Positions 48,707 to 59,918 of a stretch of DNA of 64,000 nucleotides are shown in pieces. This DNA comes from Blastomyces gilchristii SLH14081 (Eukaryota; Ascomycota; Eurotiomycetes; Onygenales; Ajellomycetaceae), in assembly GCF_000003855.2 (NCBI RefSeq), contig NW_003101681.1, forward strand, positions 5,456,405-5,520,404, read 5' to 3'. The notes beneath the pieces were generated by a model that was given only the letters and a program-made list of their open reading frames with translations, was not told the origin of the DNA and made no database searches. Position numbers and translations under genes: made by a program. Numbering within the stretch: the first letter of the stretch is position 1; each line of letters opens with the position of its first letter.

Positions 48707-49858
48707 AAGAAGGCAGTACTAATATCTCACCTTTGGACGGATATGTTTACATATGCGACACGACGAATAACGACGTATGGGGACAGGAGCAGTTGCAGCT
48801 CAGAGTAGTGCAGGGGGCATGCAAGTTTAAAATGAGACGAGTGTGTTATCGTGCACAAGTTCTAGCGGAATTCAACGGGGGTCGGCCGATGATGGGAATA
48901 TGGAATATCGTCACCATAGGAAAATGAGCAATGGACCGCTGACGCACTGTATTCAAGAAAACGAGTTATAATGGGACAACTGGAAGCTCCGTTTATGTCG
49001 CCCAAAACAAGGGGAAAGAGATGCGGATTAGCGAGGGAAAGACAGGGAGAGAGCAGCTATGGATAATACTCTAACTTTTGGAAAGTTCAATCGCCTTTAT
49101 TTATGCGATGTGGAATGGAAAGACCACTCAGGTGAAAACAACAAAAACAACGAATGATCAGTACAATGAGAACCATCAAGTTACATACATTTCCTATCTT
49201 TTGCTCCTACACATATGTAACAATGGGATATAATTTGTGAGAATGTTGTGGAACGGAACCCCCCGCCCCACCTGGCTTGGCTATGGCTGACGGGAGATCG
49301 ACAAGAGCTAAGCGCGTTCCGCCAACTACTAAGAGCCACCAAGACCCAGTCTGGGATCTAGACGCAATCATCTTCGCTGATACTACGGATTAGTATTGGC
49401 TGGGATTTGTAGATACCTTCGATAAAAAGTCTTTTGCTATTGCACCTAAATAGAATATATCTGTAAAAGCTGTCTACTCTAAAATTAATGCTGCTGCTTG
49501 CTTTTATTCGGATTGCGTGCTTTAAAACAGACTGAACCAAAGTCATAGAAATGGATATAGACATATATATATCTCCTCAATACAGGAAGCCCATAAGTGA
49601 AAATAACCAACACGAATGTAAAATAGCAGTATGCAAAGAACATACTAAGTTTATTTCAACAACAAAGCATAATTTCCCAGCCAAAGTTACGCCATTATTA
49701 AATTAGTAACCATTATTATAGAACAAGAAAATAAAAAAGCCGAGGAACTTGGTGCGACTTAAAATCCCGTCAACCCGAACCCTACCCTCCCCTCCGTTCA
49801 TACCACGAAATTTTCTTAGAGAATGACTTGACATATCTATCCCCATCTACCCCTAGGC
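48707..49858. other. Intergenic, no gene recognised
   Basis: No domain or convincing frame. Probable 3' flank of the hypothetical gene to the right. Confidence 0.5.
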
Positions 49859-50806
49859 CTAGGTAGAATGAGATGCCTGGAGCCCTCGTAAATCCTGCAC
49901 TGCCGCAACGCGACGAAGACAAGGTGGTTCCTGTAACTCTTCAAGCCACTTAATTACATTGCAACGTGGGTCATAAATTTCACCTTTTTCAATTCCACCC
50001 GCATTCTCAGAATCCCAGGCTCTGGTATGGATGGCGGAAGGCGACATCTGACAAGCAACCGTTTGCTTTGCGCCTGAGAGACGGCTTTTAGGGAAAGCAG
50101 CCAAGGACGCCCAGTCATTCAGATCCAAGTTAGCTGTAGAGGCAGTTAGGGCCAGGCCAGCTGTAGAGATAGTCGAGGGAGCAATGTGCTGGGCGACAAA
50201 GGGGCCGAATCCGGCTGTTTCAATGTTGGGTCTCGGAGTCATAGCATATGAATTTTGATATAACAGTTGCTGCTCGGTAGAGTTAAGGGATGTAGAAGAG
50301 GTGAGCTGTTTGAGGCTGGCTTCCGTCTGGGATCTGAAGAACTTGCGCAGGAATGCGAAGCCCGATCGTCGGTTTGGCTTCTCGTTCATCGCTGGGGGCT
50401 GTGGATCGTTGTGGCTGCGAGATGGTTGATGAACTGGCTTGGTTTCATCTCCCGGCTGGTCGCGAGTATCAGTGTCTTTCCGCCGGAATAGAGAGCAGAT
50501 ATGTCGCTTGAGCTTTGCGAATACGCTTTCATTTCTTTTGATATCAGGTATGGTTGTAGTAGAAGAGTTAGCGATCTCGACGATATGGATGCGGACGTCC
50601 GGCGTGTATGGGGAATCTAGATATTCTATATTGACTGTGCGGCGAGAAGGGCTGCTTGAACGTTCGGATGCTCTACGGCGTAGATACAATAGGCGTCTAC
50701 CATTTTTCACCCGATCTGCCAGGCAGACCCTTTCTTTAGATCTTAAAGACCGCCTCATGTTCGCTTTTATGGTGCGGTAAGACGGTGGAGAGTGGGGGAG
50801 ACCCAA
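49859..50806 (-). CDS. Hypothetical basic, Ser/Arg-rich protein
   Basis: An intronless frame of 315 codons. The N-terminal 130 residues are strongly basic (RRSLRSKERV, RRRASERSSSPSRR, KLKRHICSLFRRK), then a Ser/Thr/Gln-rich middle, a low-hydropathy stretch with MTPRPNIETAGFGPFVAQH, and a C-terminal segment with CNVIKWLEELQEPPCLRR. No signal peptide or membrane helix. The even codon use, length and defined C-terminal block make it likely real. It probably belongs to a fungus-specific uncharacterised family. An internal Met at codon 17 is an alternative start. Function unknown; the basic N-terminus could bind nucleic acid or membrane lipid, but this is only a guess. Confidence 0.65.
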   Translation of the reverse strand: MGLPHSPPSYRTIKANMRRSLRSKERVCLADRVKNGRRLLYLRRRASERSSSPSRRTVNIEYLDSPYTPDVRIHIVEIANSSTTTIPDIKRNESVFAKLKRHICSLFRRKDTDTRDQPGDETKPVHQPSRSHNDPQPPAMNEKPNRRSGFAFLRKFFRSQTEASLKQLTSSTSLNSTEQQLLYQNSYAMTPRPNIETAGFGPFVAQHIAPSTISTAGLALTASTANLDLNDWASLAAFPKSRLSGAKQTVACQMSPSAIHTRAWDSENAGGIEKGEIYDPRCNVIKWLEELQEPPCLRRVAAVQDLRGLQASHST

Positions 50807-52117
50807 AACAGAGCTGTCTCACTTTCTAAACGTTAGCGGATGGCTGGTATGAACAAATATCGAAATAGAGGCAATAGATGTGCGAATATCATACTATGAG
50901 CATGGTGCAAATATAGAACAAGGCGTGGAGTGAAGGAGGTCAAATCGTTGTAGTATGTGTAGTGCCCTGAGACGCCGCAAATTTTATTACTTCCTAGCCA
51001 GCGCTAATAAAAGGTTCACTATGACGAGTCTATCGTGTTAAGCAAGATGGAGACCTCTCGCGTTTATCCTATAGTTCAAAAAATTACTTTTGTCGTCATT
51101 GTAGAAGTAGATAATGCAGTGTTTAGTTTGGCAAACAAAGTTGGTATGCGACCGTTGGAACGAGGTATCCTAGCCTTCCGACCATATCACGAACCCGTGG
51201 CACGGTTCCGCTTAAAGTTCGAACTGAACCAAAATCGGGTAGATCTAGATAGTAAAAATGATCGAAAGTAAACAAAACCTGCGTTGGATGTGGACGTTAG
51301 CTATAGGTATCTCAAGGAATGCGTTTCGAGGTAGGGAGGAAAGAAACTATACTGAGCTACGATGATGAGGGACCCAAGGGCTACCTCTGCTCTACTACAA
51401 GTAGTTCTTGGGAGTTGAATTCCTCCATGGCGGTAAGAAGGGAGAGGGGGGGAATAACGCTTCGAGCGAGAGAGAAATCGATGTTGTTTTAGACGATGTG
51501 AGATAAGGAATGAGACTGTGGCTGAAAACGATAGTTAGTGATGCCGACCGCGGCTCAACATGGTGGTGATGATCATTCAGCGACAGCACGATAAACACAT
51601 GTCGGGGTTGCAACAGCAACAAGCGCGATTTAAGCTCCCACCAACGAGAAAATTGAGTAAAAGAACATAAAACTGGATACTTCTGGAATTCAGCTTTCGA
51701 ATGGAATAAAAATGAAATAAATGCTATAGGAGATATGGTTTGGGACAAATTGCGTAGGTTGAAAACGTGGCAGATGACATATTCCGGCTTATTCAGGGGC
51801 TATCTTTCGAAATCGAGAGGGGAAAAAAAATCTAGGTGAATCATCTCACCGTTACTCAATTATTATGACAAGAACAACCCCTACAAACAATTGTGGAGTG
51901 ATGAGCATGTTTGCTAGACAAAATGGAGTGAATAGGAATCGAACGCAGCGCCTGGATTTCGAAGACAAGTACGCGAGGTACAAAGGGGTGACCATACAAG
52001 AGGTACATGTAGATTTCCACCCTGAATTATTGAGATCACAGGCTCAATCCACATTCAAATTAATCAGAAAGGTTGAGAGAGAATAAATTCAACTTTTCTG
52101 GAGGTGGTAAAAGCTCA

Positions 52118-52141
52118 CAATGAGGTCTTGCGGCCTCATTG
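52118..52141. other. Isolated perfect hairpin
   Basis: CAATGAGG and CCTCATTG (8 bp) enclose the 8-nt loop TCTTGCGG. The loop shares its last six bases with the loops at 48,061-48,706, which may be chance. Confidence 0.6.
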
Positions 52142-52243
52142 CTATGAAACTCTGCCCTGAAGGGTTGGTTTCTCACCCACCAGCGGTACCTTTTCTGAGA
52201 CATCTAAATGGCGCTGTCGTGGTGTGATGCCGTATGCGTTGCT

Positions 52244-52272
52244 AAGTACCAGGTACTTGTAAGCCGGGCTTA
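52244..52272. repeat. Two adjacent short palindromes
   Basis: AAGTACC-A-GGTACTT (52,244-52,258) and TAAGCC-G-GGCTTA (52,260-52,272), followed by TACC/GGTA-rich sequence to about 52,350. Such clusters can mark MITE remnants or binding sites. Confidence 0.6.
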
Positions 52273-55131
52273 TACCGTGTGCATGAGTTAACCATTATAC
52301 CAGGCCAGGTAACCAGGCTGTGGAGTATACCCGTTATACCCTTAAACTGGCTTATAAGGAAAGGACCAAAAAGCAACTAAAACACCCCATAACTCACGCA
52401 GCAAGGCTCCGAAAGACACCAAAAATCGGCGAGAATATCCCCTGTGCATTTATATTCTCTTCATCATAATTAAAAACAGGAAAAGGGCCTAATCGAGCTG
52501 TTCGAAGGACGGGGGGTTGGCAAGCAGAAAACGTCTCCGTGTGTTTGTCACGTGCCAAGCAGCACTGCTCAGGCTCCTTCCAAAAATATCGACGGTGTTC
52601 TATACCGCGTTAACCTGAGCAGAAGAGAACCTGTTACCTCAATATGAAGCAACTCAAGTGCAGGAATGAGACTCTGGATAGCAAGACTCCAGTAAGCTCT
52701 GTCCCCTTATGCTTCCCTGCTGGGGAGCGTGGACTTCTGCAACGCGTGGGACATGCCAAAATGCTGAGTTATTCGAAGTGGTGAAGATAAAGCTACCGCA
52801 CGAAACGGATGAATGTGCTAACTTTTATCAACAGGTGATAGAAATCCCCCTTATCCTTGCAACGGAGCAAACCTCGAAATCTGGAAGACGCTTTGGAAAT
52901 TCAAAGCCCTAGCCTGTACCGCAGGCAGCAGGCTTGACAAGATATAAGAAAATGTGGGTATATATGATAAGGAAAAACTACGTTAATTCACAATGAAAGA
53001 AATTGGATATGGCTGCTATCTCAAGTGCAGCAATATATGGATCTTTGAAAAGCCATCTCCTCCGGTGGAACAGGGTAACAAGAGACTCAGAGCAAGCAAA
53101 TATGACGTGAAATAATTCAAAAAATGAACATATGTATGGACGATATCACAACATCGTCACAATCTCCATATCACTATTATATTTGGAAAGCCGGCCATTC
53201 CGATAGACGGTGAAGCCCATGAAACGGAGCCGGGTTGGCAGTGTCTGAAGACCCATAAGAAGACTACGCCCCCGCGCTCCAGGCGTCGAACTCTCCCAGG
53301 AGTAGAGTGTCTATCCCCGAGTTTGGCCAAGCGAACTAATATAGAGGGAATACAGATGAAAGGAAGTGTATAGAAGACAGGAAGCGCAGTGATTGAAATG
53401 ACGTCGAAACAAGATCATCTTGTGGGATGATCCTATCCGAAACGGGCCGCGCCAAGTGTGGGGATTGACAAGGGTTAGTTAGTTACAGCGGCTGTTGGCG
53501 ATCCATAGTCGAGGTTCTAAGTTGGTTGTTAATCGCACGCCGGAGTCGAATCCTGAGTTAGCCGCCTTGGTACACCCAAAGCGGGGTGGAAATGTAACTT
53601 ACCTATAAGTTGTGAATCAGTTTGTCCTTTTTGGGACTTTTCTAACTACTTTATTGAAAGCGGGTAAGTGTGGTGCTAAGTTTCATCACTGAAAGAAAAT
53701 GTTATTATTAAGACCAAAATGGTAGAAAATATGTAGATACCTATATCATCACTCGCGGTTGGATGCCTCCGCATTCCTCGAATACCGATACTACCTAATA
53801 ATAGCACATGCATCATTGAAGTCCTACCACCAAGAAATCCATTTTCTGCCTCGCCGTGCGTCGTTAAAGCTCCTCAAACTCCATGCGGAAAGTTGAGTGA
53901 TTTTATATTTTATCACTCGAAACCTTAATTTAGTTCGATTCAGAGCATATTCTCTGGCGCCGTGTGGAGATTTATTAGTACTAATTCTGAAGAAGGTAGG
54001 GATTCGGTTCAATTTATTTTGACCTCATCAAAACTCTTTAGATTTGCTGGGGCGTTAACAAATGTATTTTCTTACTACTATCTAGCTGGTGGTATCTTTT
54101 TAACGTCCCCATATGCATTCTGAGAAGCCATATAGTTGCGATCAGGATGAACCGTTTCATTTTTACCAAAATTAGCACCGTAAGTTCCCTCAAAATAGGT
54201 ACTAGTCCGTTGGCTTGATGTGAGTTTACTATTTCTTCCTATCTCGCTCTCTCTTATGCTGACGGGAGAAACCTGCCGCATCGTCCTGCTGAGAGCGATA
54301 TACATGTACATACAAGGATGGTTTTGCAACAAAAGTGACACATCGTGTTGATGAATTCAAAAGGATTAGTTTTGATATAAATTTATTTTCATCTGTCTCC
54401 TATATCTAGACGACAACGTATTACCTACGAGAGGAAAAACTTGGTTTTTTGTGGAAAAATAGTCAAACGGTGGAGCAGCAAGATATAGATGATATCATCG
54501 CGATACATAGACCATACTACTAATGGCTCCCAAGGTCCCTGATTGGTTCTAGTTATTTTAGCCCCGCTATCCAACATTTCAAGTCGGGAACTGAATTTAT
54601 GACTTTGAAACAATTATCCGCCAGTTGCGAAATTTGAATCATCATTCTGATCGATGATGATTATCTTGCAGAGACACCTGTTTGTTCCATTTTAGCGGAG
54701 ACTAATTGTGCGTATTTCTCGTCCATCCACCCCGGATCGCTGCTCATTTTGGTGAACGATGATGCAAATGTAGCGAACTTCATCGTTTTGAGGCCCTGCC
54801 TAGTATAGCTTTTTAAGTCGAGTACAGAGTATACAGTATATATTTAGCGAATTGTTCTCGGTTGCAGCTCTTTGGCCACCAAGAGTACCTAGGAAGATAG
54901 CCCGGTGTAGGACGGGATGCAACCTAAAGCAAGTGTCTAGCGGCACACTTGAGTGTACTTTTACGATTCTCAACTGGCAAGGTAGAAGAGATTTTGTTGA
55001 TTTTCGCCACTCAACACATGAATTTTGAGAAAATCCCTGATCGTGGGAAAATGTCTGCTGCTTTAGCGTGGGCAAAGGGTGCGCCTAGATTGCGTAACTT
55101 ACTATATATATGGGTATGTAAAGTTGACCAG

Positions 55132-55198
55132 TAACTAACTATTCTAGCTAGGATTTGTGAACTGAGCTGAGAGAGCTAGCTAGTTAGTTAACTAACTA
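55132..55198. repeat. Imperfect inverted repeat with palindromic end
   Basis: TAACTAACTA..TAGCTAG at the left pairs with CTAGCTAGTTAGTTA at the right. The right arm overlaps the perfect palindrome TAGTTAGTTAACTAACTA (55,181-55,198). It could extrude as a cruciform or be a worn MITE end. Confidence 0.6.
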
Positions 55199-55972
55199 TA
55201 GCCTAACCAGCCCATTGTCAAAAGTTTGTTGAGTGCTGCTTCCAGACGGGAGATTCGTTCGCGCTGACCAGAGATGAGAGGTTTAATTGCTGTTAACTAC
55301 TCCGTAAGTTACTCCGTAGGTTAATGGTAGTTAACTAGGCAGGGCAGGATAACGGCCAGGTTGCTTCTTGTCATCAACCATAACGCCAGACAACAACAGG
55401 CTGCCGTTGCAGAGGCTAGTAAGAGAGTTTCAACAGACTTTCAGGGCTTGGAGCTCCTACAACGTAGTAACTAGTTCGTTGAACCCTGGCCTTGTTTCTT
55501 GTCGGTGGCGGGCCAAGCGATGAGGGCATAGTAATAGTTATCCAGGATGTCAACCTTGCTGCATTGGGACTGAGCACCCCTCCGCGGCTTCATCTCCGTC
55601 TTCTTCCTCTTCCCCTTCCCCCTCCCCCTCCCTCCCCCCAACCTGTCACCTTCGCTCTTCAGTTCCTCTTCTGCTGGCTATTGTTCTTGATCATCCATCC
55701 CGTTCTCAATGATGCTGTGACCACACGAAGATTGAGGTGACTGACTGGCTTTGTACTGCTCGCGATCGCACGGCAAGCTTTAGTGCAACTGAACCCCGCC
55801 TCGAGTGTACTCCAGCTCCATATTCCCCGCAGCCAACGTTCGTTGCGCATATATACAAAGTTCATTTCATACGTCTTGTGCTTTATTTGGTGCCTATACC
55901 CTATATTACTCCATTTCACCCTTTTATCCTCATCTTTTTTGGCTGGACCGTCGGGTATGTACATGTACAATC

Positions 55973-58600
55973 ATGTCCGACCACAATAGTCCCGATATGC
56001 CCAAACGGGACATCAAGAATCATGTGCTGTTTGAAATTGCAACTGAGGTCGCCAATCGAGGTTTGTGATTCCTTAACTTCTATTTACCGGGAACTGTGCT
56101 TTCAAGTGAATGTCAGGCTGACCATTCGTCCTATGCATAACTAGTTGGTGGAATATACTCTGTCCTCAAGTCCAAGGCGCCGGTTACTACAGCAGAGTAT
56201 GGCCAAAGATACACGCTCATCGGCCCTCTGAATCGTGCATCGGTATATATACATACATTCCCTTGCCCCTTACTCCAGACCCCGTTTTTTTACGTGTTTA
56301 TATATTGCCCATTGTGTGGACTGAATTGACAATCTCATAGGCTGTCGTCGAAGTCGAAGAACTTACGCCCTCCGACCCCCATCTTATCGAAACTATGACC
56401 TCGATGAAGGAGCGGGGGATTGATATGATGTATGGACGGTGGCTTATTGAGGGTGCGCCAAGGGTGCTTCTGATCGATACGGGTGCGGGATACAAATATC
56501 TGGACGAGTGGAAGGGTGATCTTTGGAATGTGGCGGCCATCCCTTCTCCGGCAGAGGATAGTGAAACGAACGAAGCTATCGTGTTTGGCTATTTGGTCGC
56601 TTGGTTCCTTGGTGAAGTACGAGCCGACAACCCCTTTGTCTATAGTATTTAAACATGTACGTTGCTGCTAACTTATGACTCAAGTATATTTCAAGAGACA
56701 GAAGGAGGGCAGTTGTCGCGCATTTTCACGAATGGCTAGCTGGCGTTGCCCTCCCCTTGACCAAGAAACGACATATGGACGTCACAACAATTTTCACCAC
56801 CCATGCAACCCTGCTAGGCAGATATTTATGCGCTGGATCTGTCGACTTTTACAACAATTTGCAATTCTTCGACGTTGATGCGGAAGCAGGCAAAAGAGGT
56901 ATATACCACCGATACTGCATCGAGCGTGCTGCGGCGCATTCGGCAGATGTTTTTACTACGGTGTCGCACATCACAGCGTTCGAGAGCGAGCATCTGCTGA
57001 AACGCAAGCCGGATGGCGTCTTGCCGAATGGGCTCAACGTGAAGAAGTTTTCTGCGGTCCACGAGTTCCAGAATCTTCATTCCAATTCCAAAGATAAGAT
57101 TAACGACTTCGTCCGTGGCCATTTCTACGGACATAACGATTTTGATCTTGACAATACACTATACTTCTTCACCGCAGGCCGTTATGAATATCGGAACAAG
57201 GGGGTAGATATGTTTATCGAATCCCTTGCCAGGCTAAATCATCGACTGAAAACAGCAGGATCCAATGTAACGGTGGTAGCATTCATTATCATGCCTGCGC
57301 AGACATCGTCGCTCACGGTTGAGGCCCTGAAGGGACAAGCGGTTGTGAAATCGCTTCGCGATACATTAGAGATGGTCGAGAAGGGGATTGGAAGGCGACT
57401 ATTCGAGCGCTGCCTCAGCTGGAAGGAAGGGGATAATATGCCCGATGAGAAAGATTTAATAACCAACCAGGACCGAGTGCTTTTGCGCCGTCGATTGTTC
57501 GCAATGAAGCGGCATCAACTCCCCCCCATCGTGACGCATAACATGGTTAACGATGCCGATGACCCTGTGCTAAACCAGCTGCGTCGCGTTCAACTCTTCA
57601 ATCATTCTTCTGACCGTGTCAAAGTTGTGTTCCACCCCGAATTCCTCAATTCTTCCAATCCGGTCTTGCCTCTTGACTATGACGATTTTGTCCGCGGTAC
57701 GAATCTAGGCGTTTTCCCGTCATACTATGAACCTTGGGGTTATACACCTGCAGAATGCACAGTTATGGGGATTCCCAGCATAACCACCAACCTGTCCGGA
57801 TTCGGATGCTACATGGAGGAATTAATAGAGAACTCTTCGGATTACGGTATCTATATCGTCGACCGCCGCATGAAGGGTGTAGATGATTCTGTCAATCAAC
57901 TTACGAACTATATGTTTGAATTCGCGTCCAAGAGTCGTAGACAACGCATCAACCAGCGGAACAGGACGGAGCGACTAAGTGATCTTCTGGACTGGAAGCG
58001 TATGGGTATGGAGTATGTTAAGGCTCGACAGCTGGCGCTTCGAAGAGGTACGTTTCCTCATACAGGGTTCACACTCAGGATACACAGTGGCAACCTTTAT
58101 CCAAAACTCAATTTACATCCTAGCGGTTAAAGCTAACTAATCTTCCACTATTTGTAGCATATCCAACTTCTTTTGATCCCTCAGAAGATTTCAGTGATAT
58201 AATTGGAGGCACTGAACAGAAGATTTCCCGCCCGTTTTCAGTACCCGGTTCCCCAAGAAGCCGGACGGGGATGATGACGCCTGGCGACTTTGCTTCCCTG
58301 CAGGAGGGCCGTGAAGGCCTCAGTACCGAGGACTATATCGCCTGGAAGTTACCGTGAGTGTTTTTTCTCTTTTTGTTCTTGAAGACCATGTTCGGAACTT
58401 CGATTTGGAAATTGAACCCTTGATGTTCTCCGCTGCATTCTTTGGTTAAATACAAAACTAACCACGGCTTTTTACGAATATCCAGTGAGGAAGAAGACGC
58501 AGAAGATTACCCATTCCCACTTGCCTTGCGGAAGAAGGGCGCACCTGTCGAGCAACCACACTCGCCGGACAGGGAGGTAGCTACTAACGGCGACGTTTAA
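55973..58600 (+). CDS. Glycogen [starch] synthase (GT3 family)
   Basis: Elongates alpha-1,4-glucan chains from UDP-glucose in the cytosol. Six exons (55,973-56,060; 56,145-56,242; 56,341-56,616; 56,685-58,047; 58,158-58,353; 58,486-58,600) join to 711 residues, the usual fungal length. The N-terminal [16 protein letters not shown] block binds the sugar nucleotide. EPWGYTPAE (exon 4, about 57,730) contains the E-x7-E catalytic pair, and the Arg-rich helix [17 protein letters not shown] is the known glucose-6-phosphate control site. The C-terminal tail ([19 protein letters not shown] and an acidic EEEDAED) has the Ser/Thr-Pro sites typical of the phosphoregulated end. Introns are GT-AG, with the exon 3/4 phase placing Tyr after FLGE. 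It faces the phospholipase gene tail to tail. Orthologous to GSY1/GSY2. Confidence 0.97.
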
Positions 58601-59417
58601 AGATTACGACAAGACGAATGACTGTGACGATGAAGACTGATTTAACTCAGATATATCTTTATTTAACCTCACTCTGTTCTTTTTCTTTTTTGTTGTTGTT
58701 GTTGTTGTTGTTTGTTTTAGTTTTTCATTTTCATTTTTTGAAACTTGATTTTGGATGTATCTCTCGTGAAAGGAGTCGTTGATATCATATGCTTCTCGTT
58801 CACCTTCCGTTTCTTGCCTCTTTCCTTCAATTTTTGTACTTGTGTATATGCTATCCTATATTATATCTATTTAGTTATGTGTGTTCGTTACTATATATAC
58901 GAATGCATGTGTATATTTGCGATGTCAGTTGCAATCCTACTATTTCCCCCTTCCTTGTTGTTCTTGCCTTTTTGTCAGCTTCTTTTAGCTTTTATTTCTG
59001 GCTCCAATTCGTCTAGAAGCGAAGACATTTTTACCATATCCGCATCGCATGTCCGCCAAACAACCTGATTTTTTCTTGCCTGTCTACATCGCTGATGATC
59101 TGTGTCTTAGTTTTTTCTTCTTATTTCACCTTGCATAATACCGATAGTGGTATAGAATCTCAGTTTCGTCACCATGCGCTAAATCATATATTCAATTACT
59201 TACAGCTGGATATTGAAATAGGGCACTCAATCGTGGATTAAGAGAGGGGCGCTGGTGAAGACTACGTGGGACGAAACAGGAAGAGACAGATTAAACAGAA
59301 ATTCCTGGTGAGCTACGTGTATGAATGTATAGTACATCGTTCAGCAGAAGGGACTTATTCAAACTATGAAGCAACCCGATTTCATCGACTTGTCTCCGTC
59401 TCCGCCAGAAACTTCAT
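58601..59417. other. Convergent intergenic region
   Basis: 3' flanks of glycogen synthase and the phospholipase gene. T-rich, no gene recognised; open frames at 58,745-59,068 are low-complexity. Confidence 0.6.
58691..58713. repeat. (TGT)n microsatellite in the glycogen synthase 3' flank
   Basis: About seven perfect trinucleotide units within T-rich sequence downstream of the stop, probably within the 3' UTR. Confidence 0.9.
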
Positions 59418-59918
59418 TTAAAAATCAGCAAGCGAAAAATTTTCTCCAAGATCCCTCTTCCCAAAAGTCGACACAGCCCAATAATAAATATCAGCAATAT
59501 CCTTGCAATTCTCCTCCTTCTCCTTGTTCTTCTCCTTCGCACACTCTTTATACAAATCACTGCGGAACAACTTATCAATCTTCTTCTTGTTGGCCTTCGA
59601 GAAGCGGCCTTGGGCCTTGTAGTTGCGATAGCCGAAATCGTGCCTGTAGCAGCTGGGGAGGAAGTTGAAGCCCGGCTTATCTGGGGACTTGGAGCAGCCG
59701 TCTGAGCGCCAGTTTAGCGAGGAGGGCCTCTTCTTGTTGCGTGCTGCTGTGAATTGGGCCATAGTTGAGGAGAAGAGGAGTCGGTCTGTGGCTTGCCGGG
59801 GGGTTTCTGCTCTCGCGGTGAGGATTGAAAGATCACCACCCGCGGGAGCCGCCGCAGTGGGGGCGGAGAGTGTGAAGGCGCCCATTGAGCAGAGGGTGAG
59901 GAGGAATGTGGTCTTCAT
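59418..59918 (-). CDS. Secreted phospholipase A2 (fungal/prokaryotic type, PF09056)
   Basis: Predicted to hydrolyse the sn-2 acyl bond of glycerophospholipids outside the cell. The frame is open 22 codons further upstream, but the Met at 59,918 starts a clean signal peptide (MKTTFLLTLCSMGAFTLSAP), giving 166 residues. The catalytic core is SDGCSKSPDKPGF then CYRHDFGYRNYK, with the His93-Asp94 dyad and calcium-loop-like Asp73-Gly74. Four cysteines outside the signal (75, 90, 126, 138) can make two disulfides. A Lys/Glu-rich linker precedes the final helix. A propeptide-like stretch (about 20-60) lies between signal and core. The family is common in filamentous fungi; whether this copy acts in nutrition, defence or virulence cannot be read from the sequence. 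Confidence 0.9.
   Translation of the reverse strand: MKTTFLLTLCSMGAFTLSAPTAAAPAGGDLSILTARAETPRQATDRLLFSSTMAQFTAARNKKRPSSLNWRSDGCSKSPDKPGFNFLPSCYRHDFGYRNYKAQGRFSKANKKKIDKLFRSDLYKECAKEKNKEKEENCKDIADIYYWAVSTFGKRDLGENFSLADF

Larger units (their letters stand above)
50807..55972. other. 5.2-kb stretch without a recognisable gene
   Basis: Holds several short frames (51,395-51,748 minus; 51,865-52,086 +; 54,078-54,341 minus) with no recognisable domain. It contains a hairpin at 52,118-52,141, clustered palindromes at 52,244-52,272, an inverted TTAGTTA repeat at 55,132-55,198 and two TACTCCGTA motifs (55,298 and 55,310). The last ~400 bp form the leader and promoter of glycogen synthase, including a C/T-rich tract at about 55,580-55,640. 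Confidence 0.5.

Noticed and set aside
54078..54341. 87-codon minus frame with a protein-like C-terminal half
   Set aside because: No domain, no splice context and no neighbours that support it; left as possible but unannotated.
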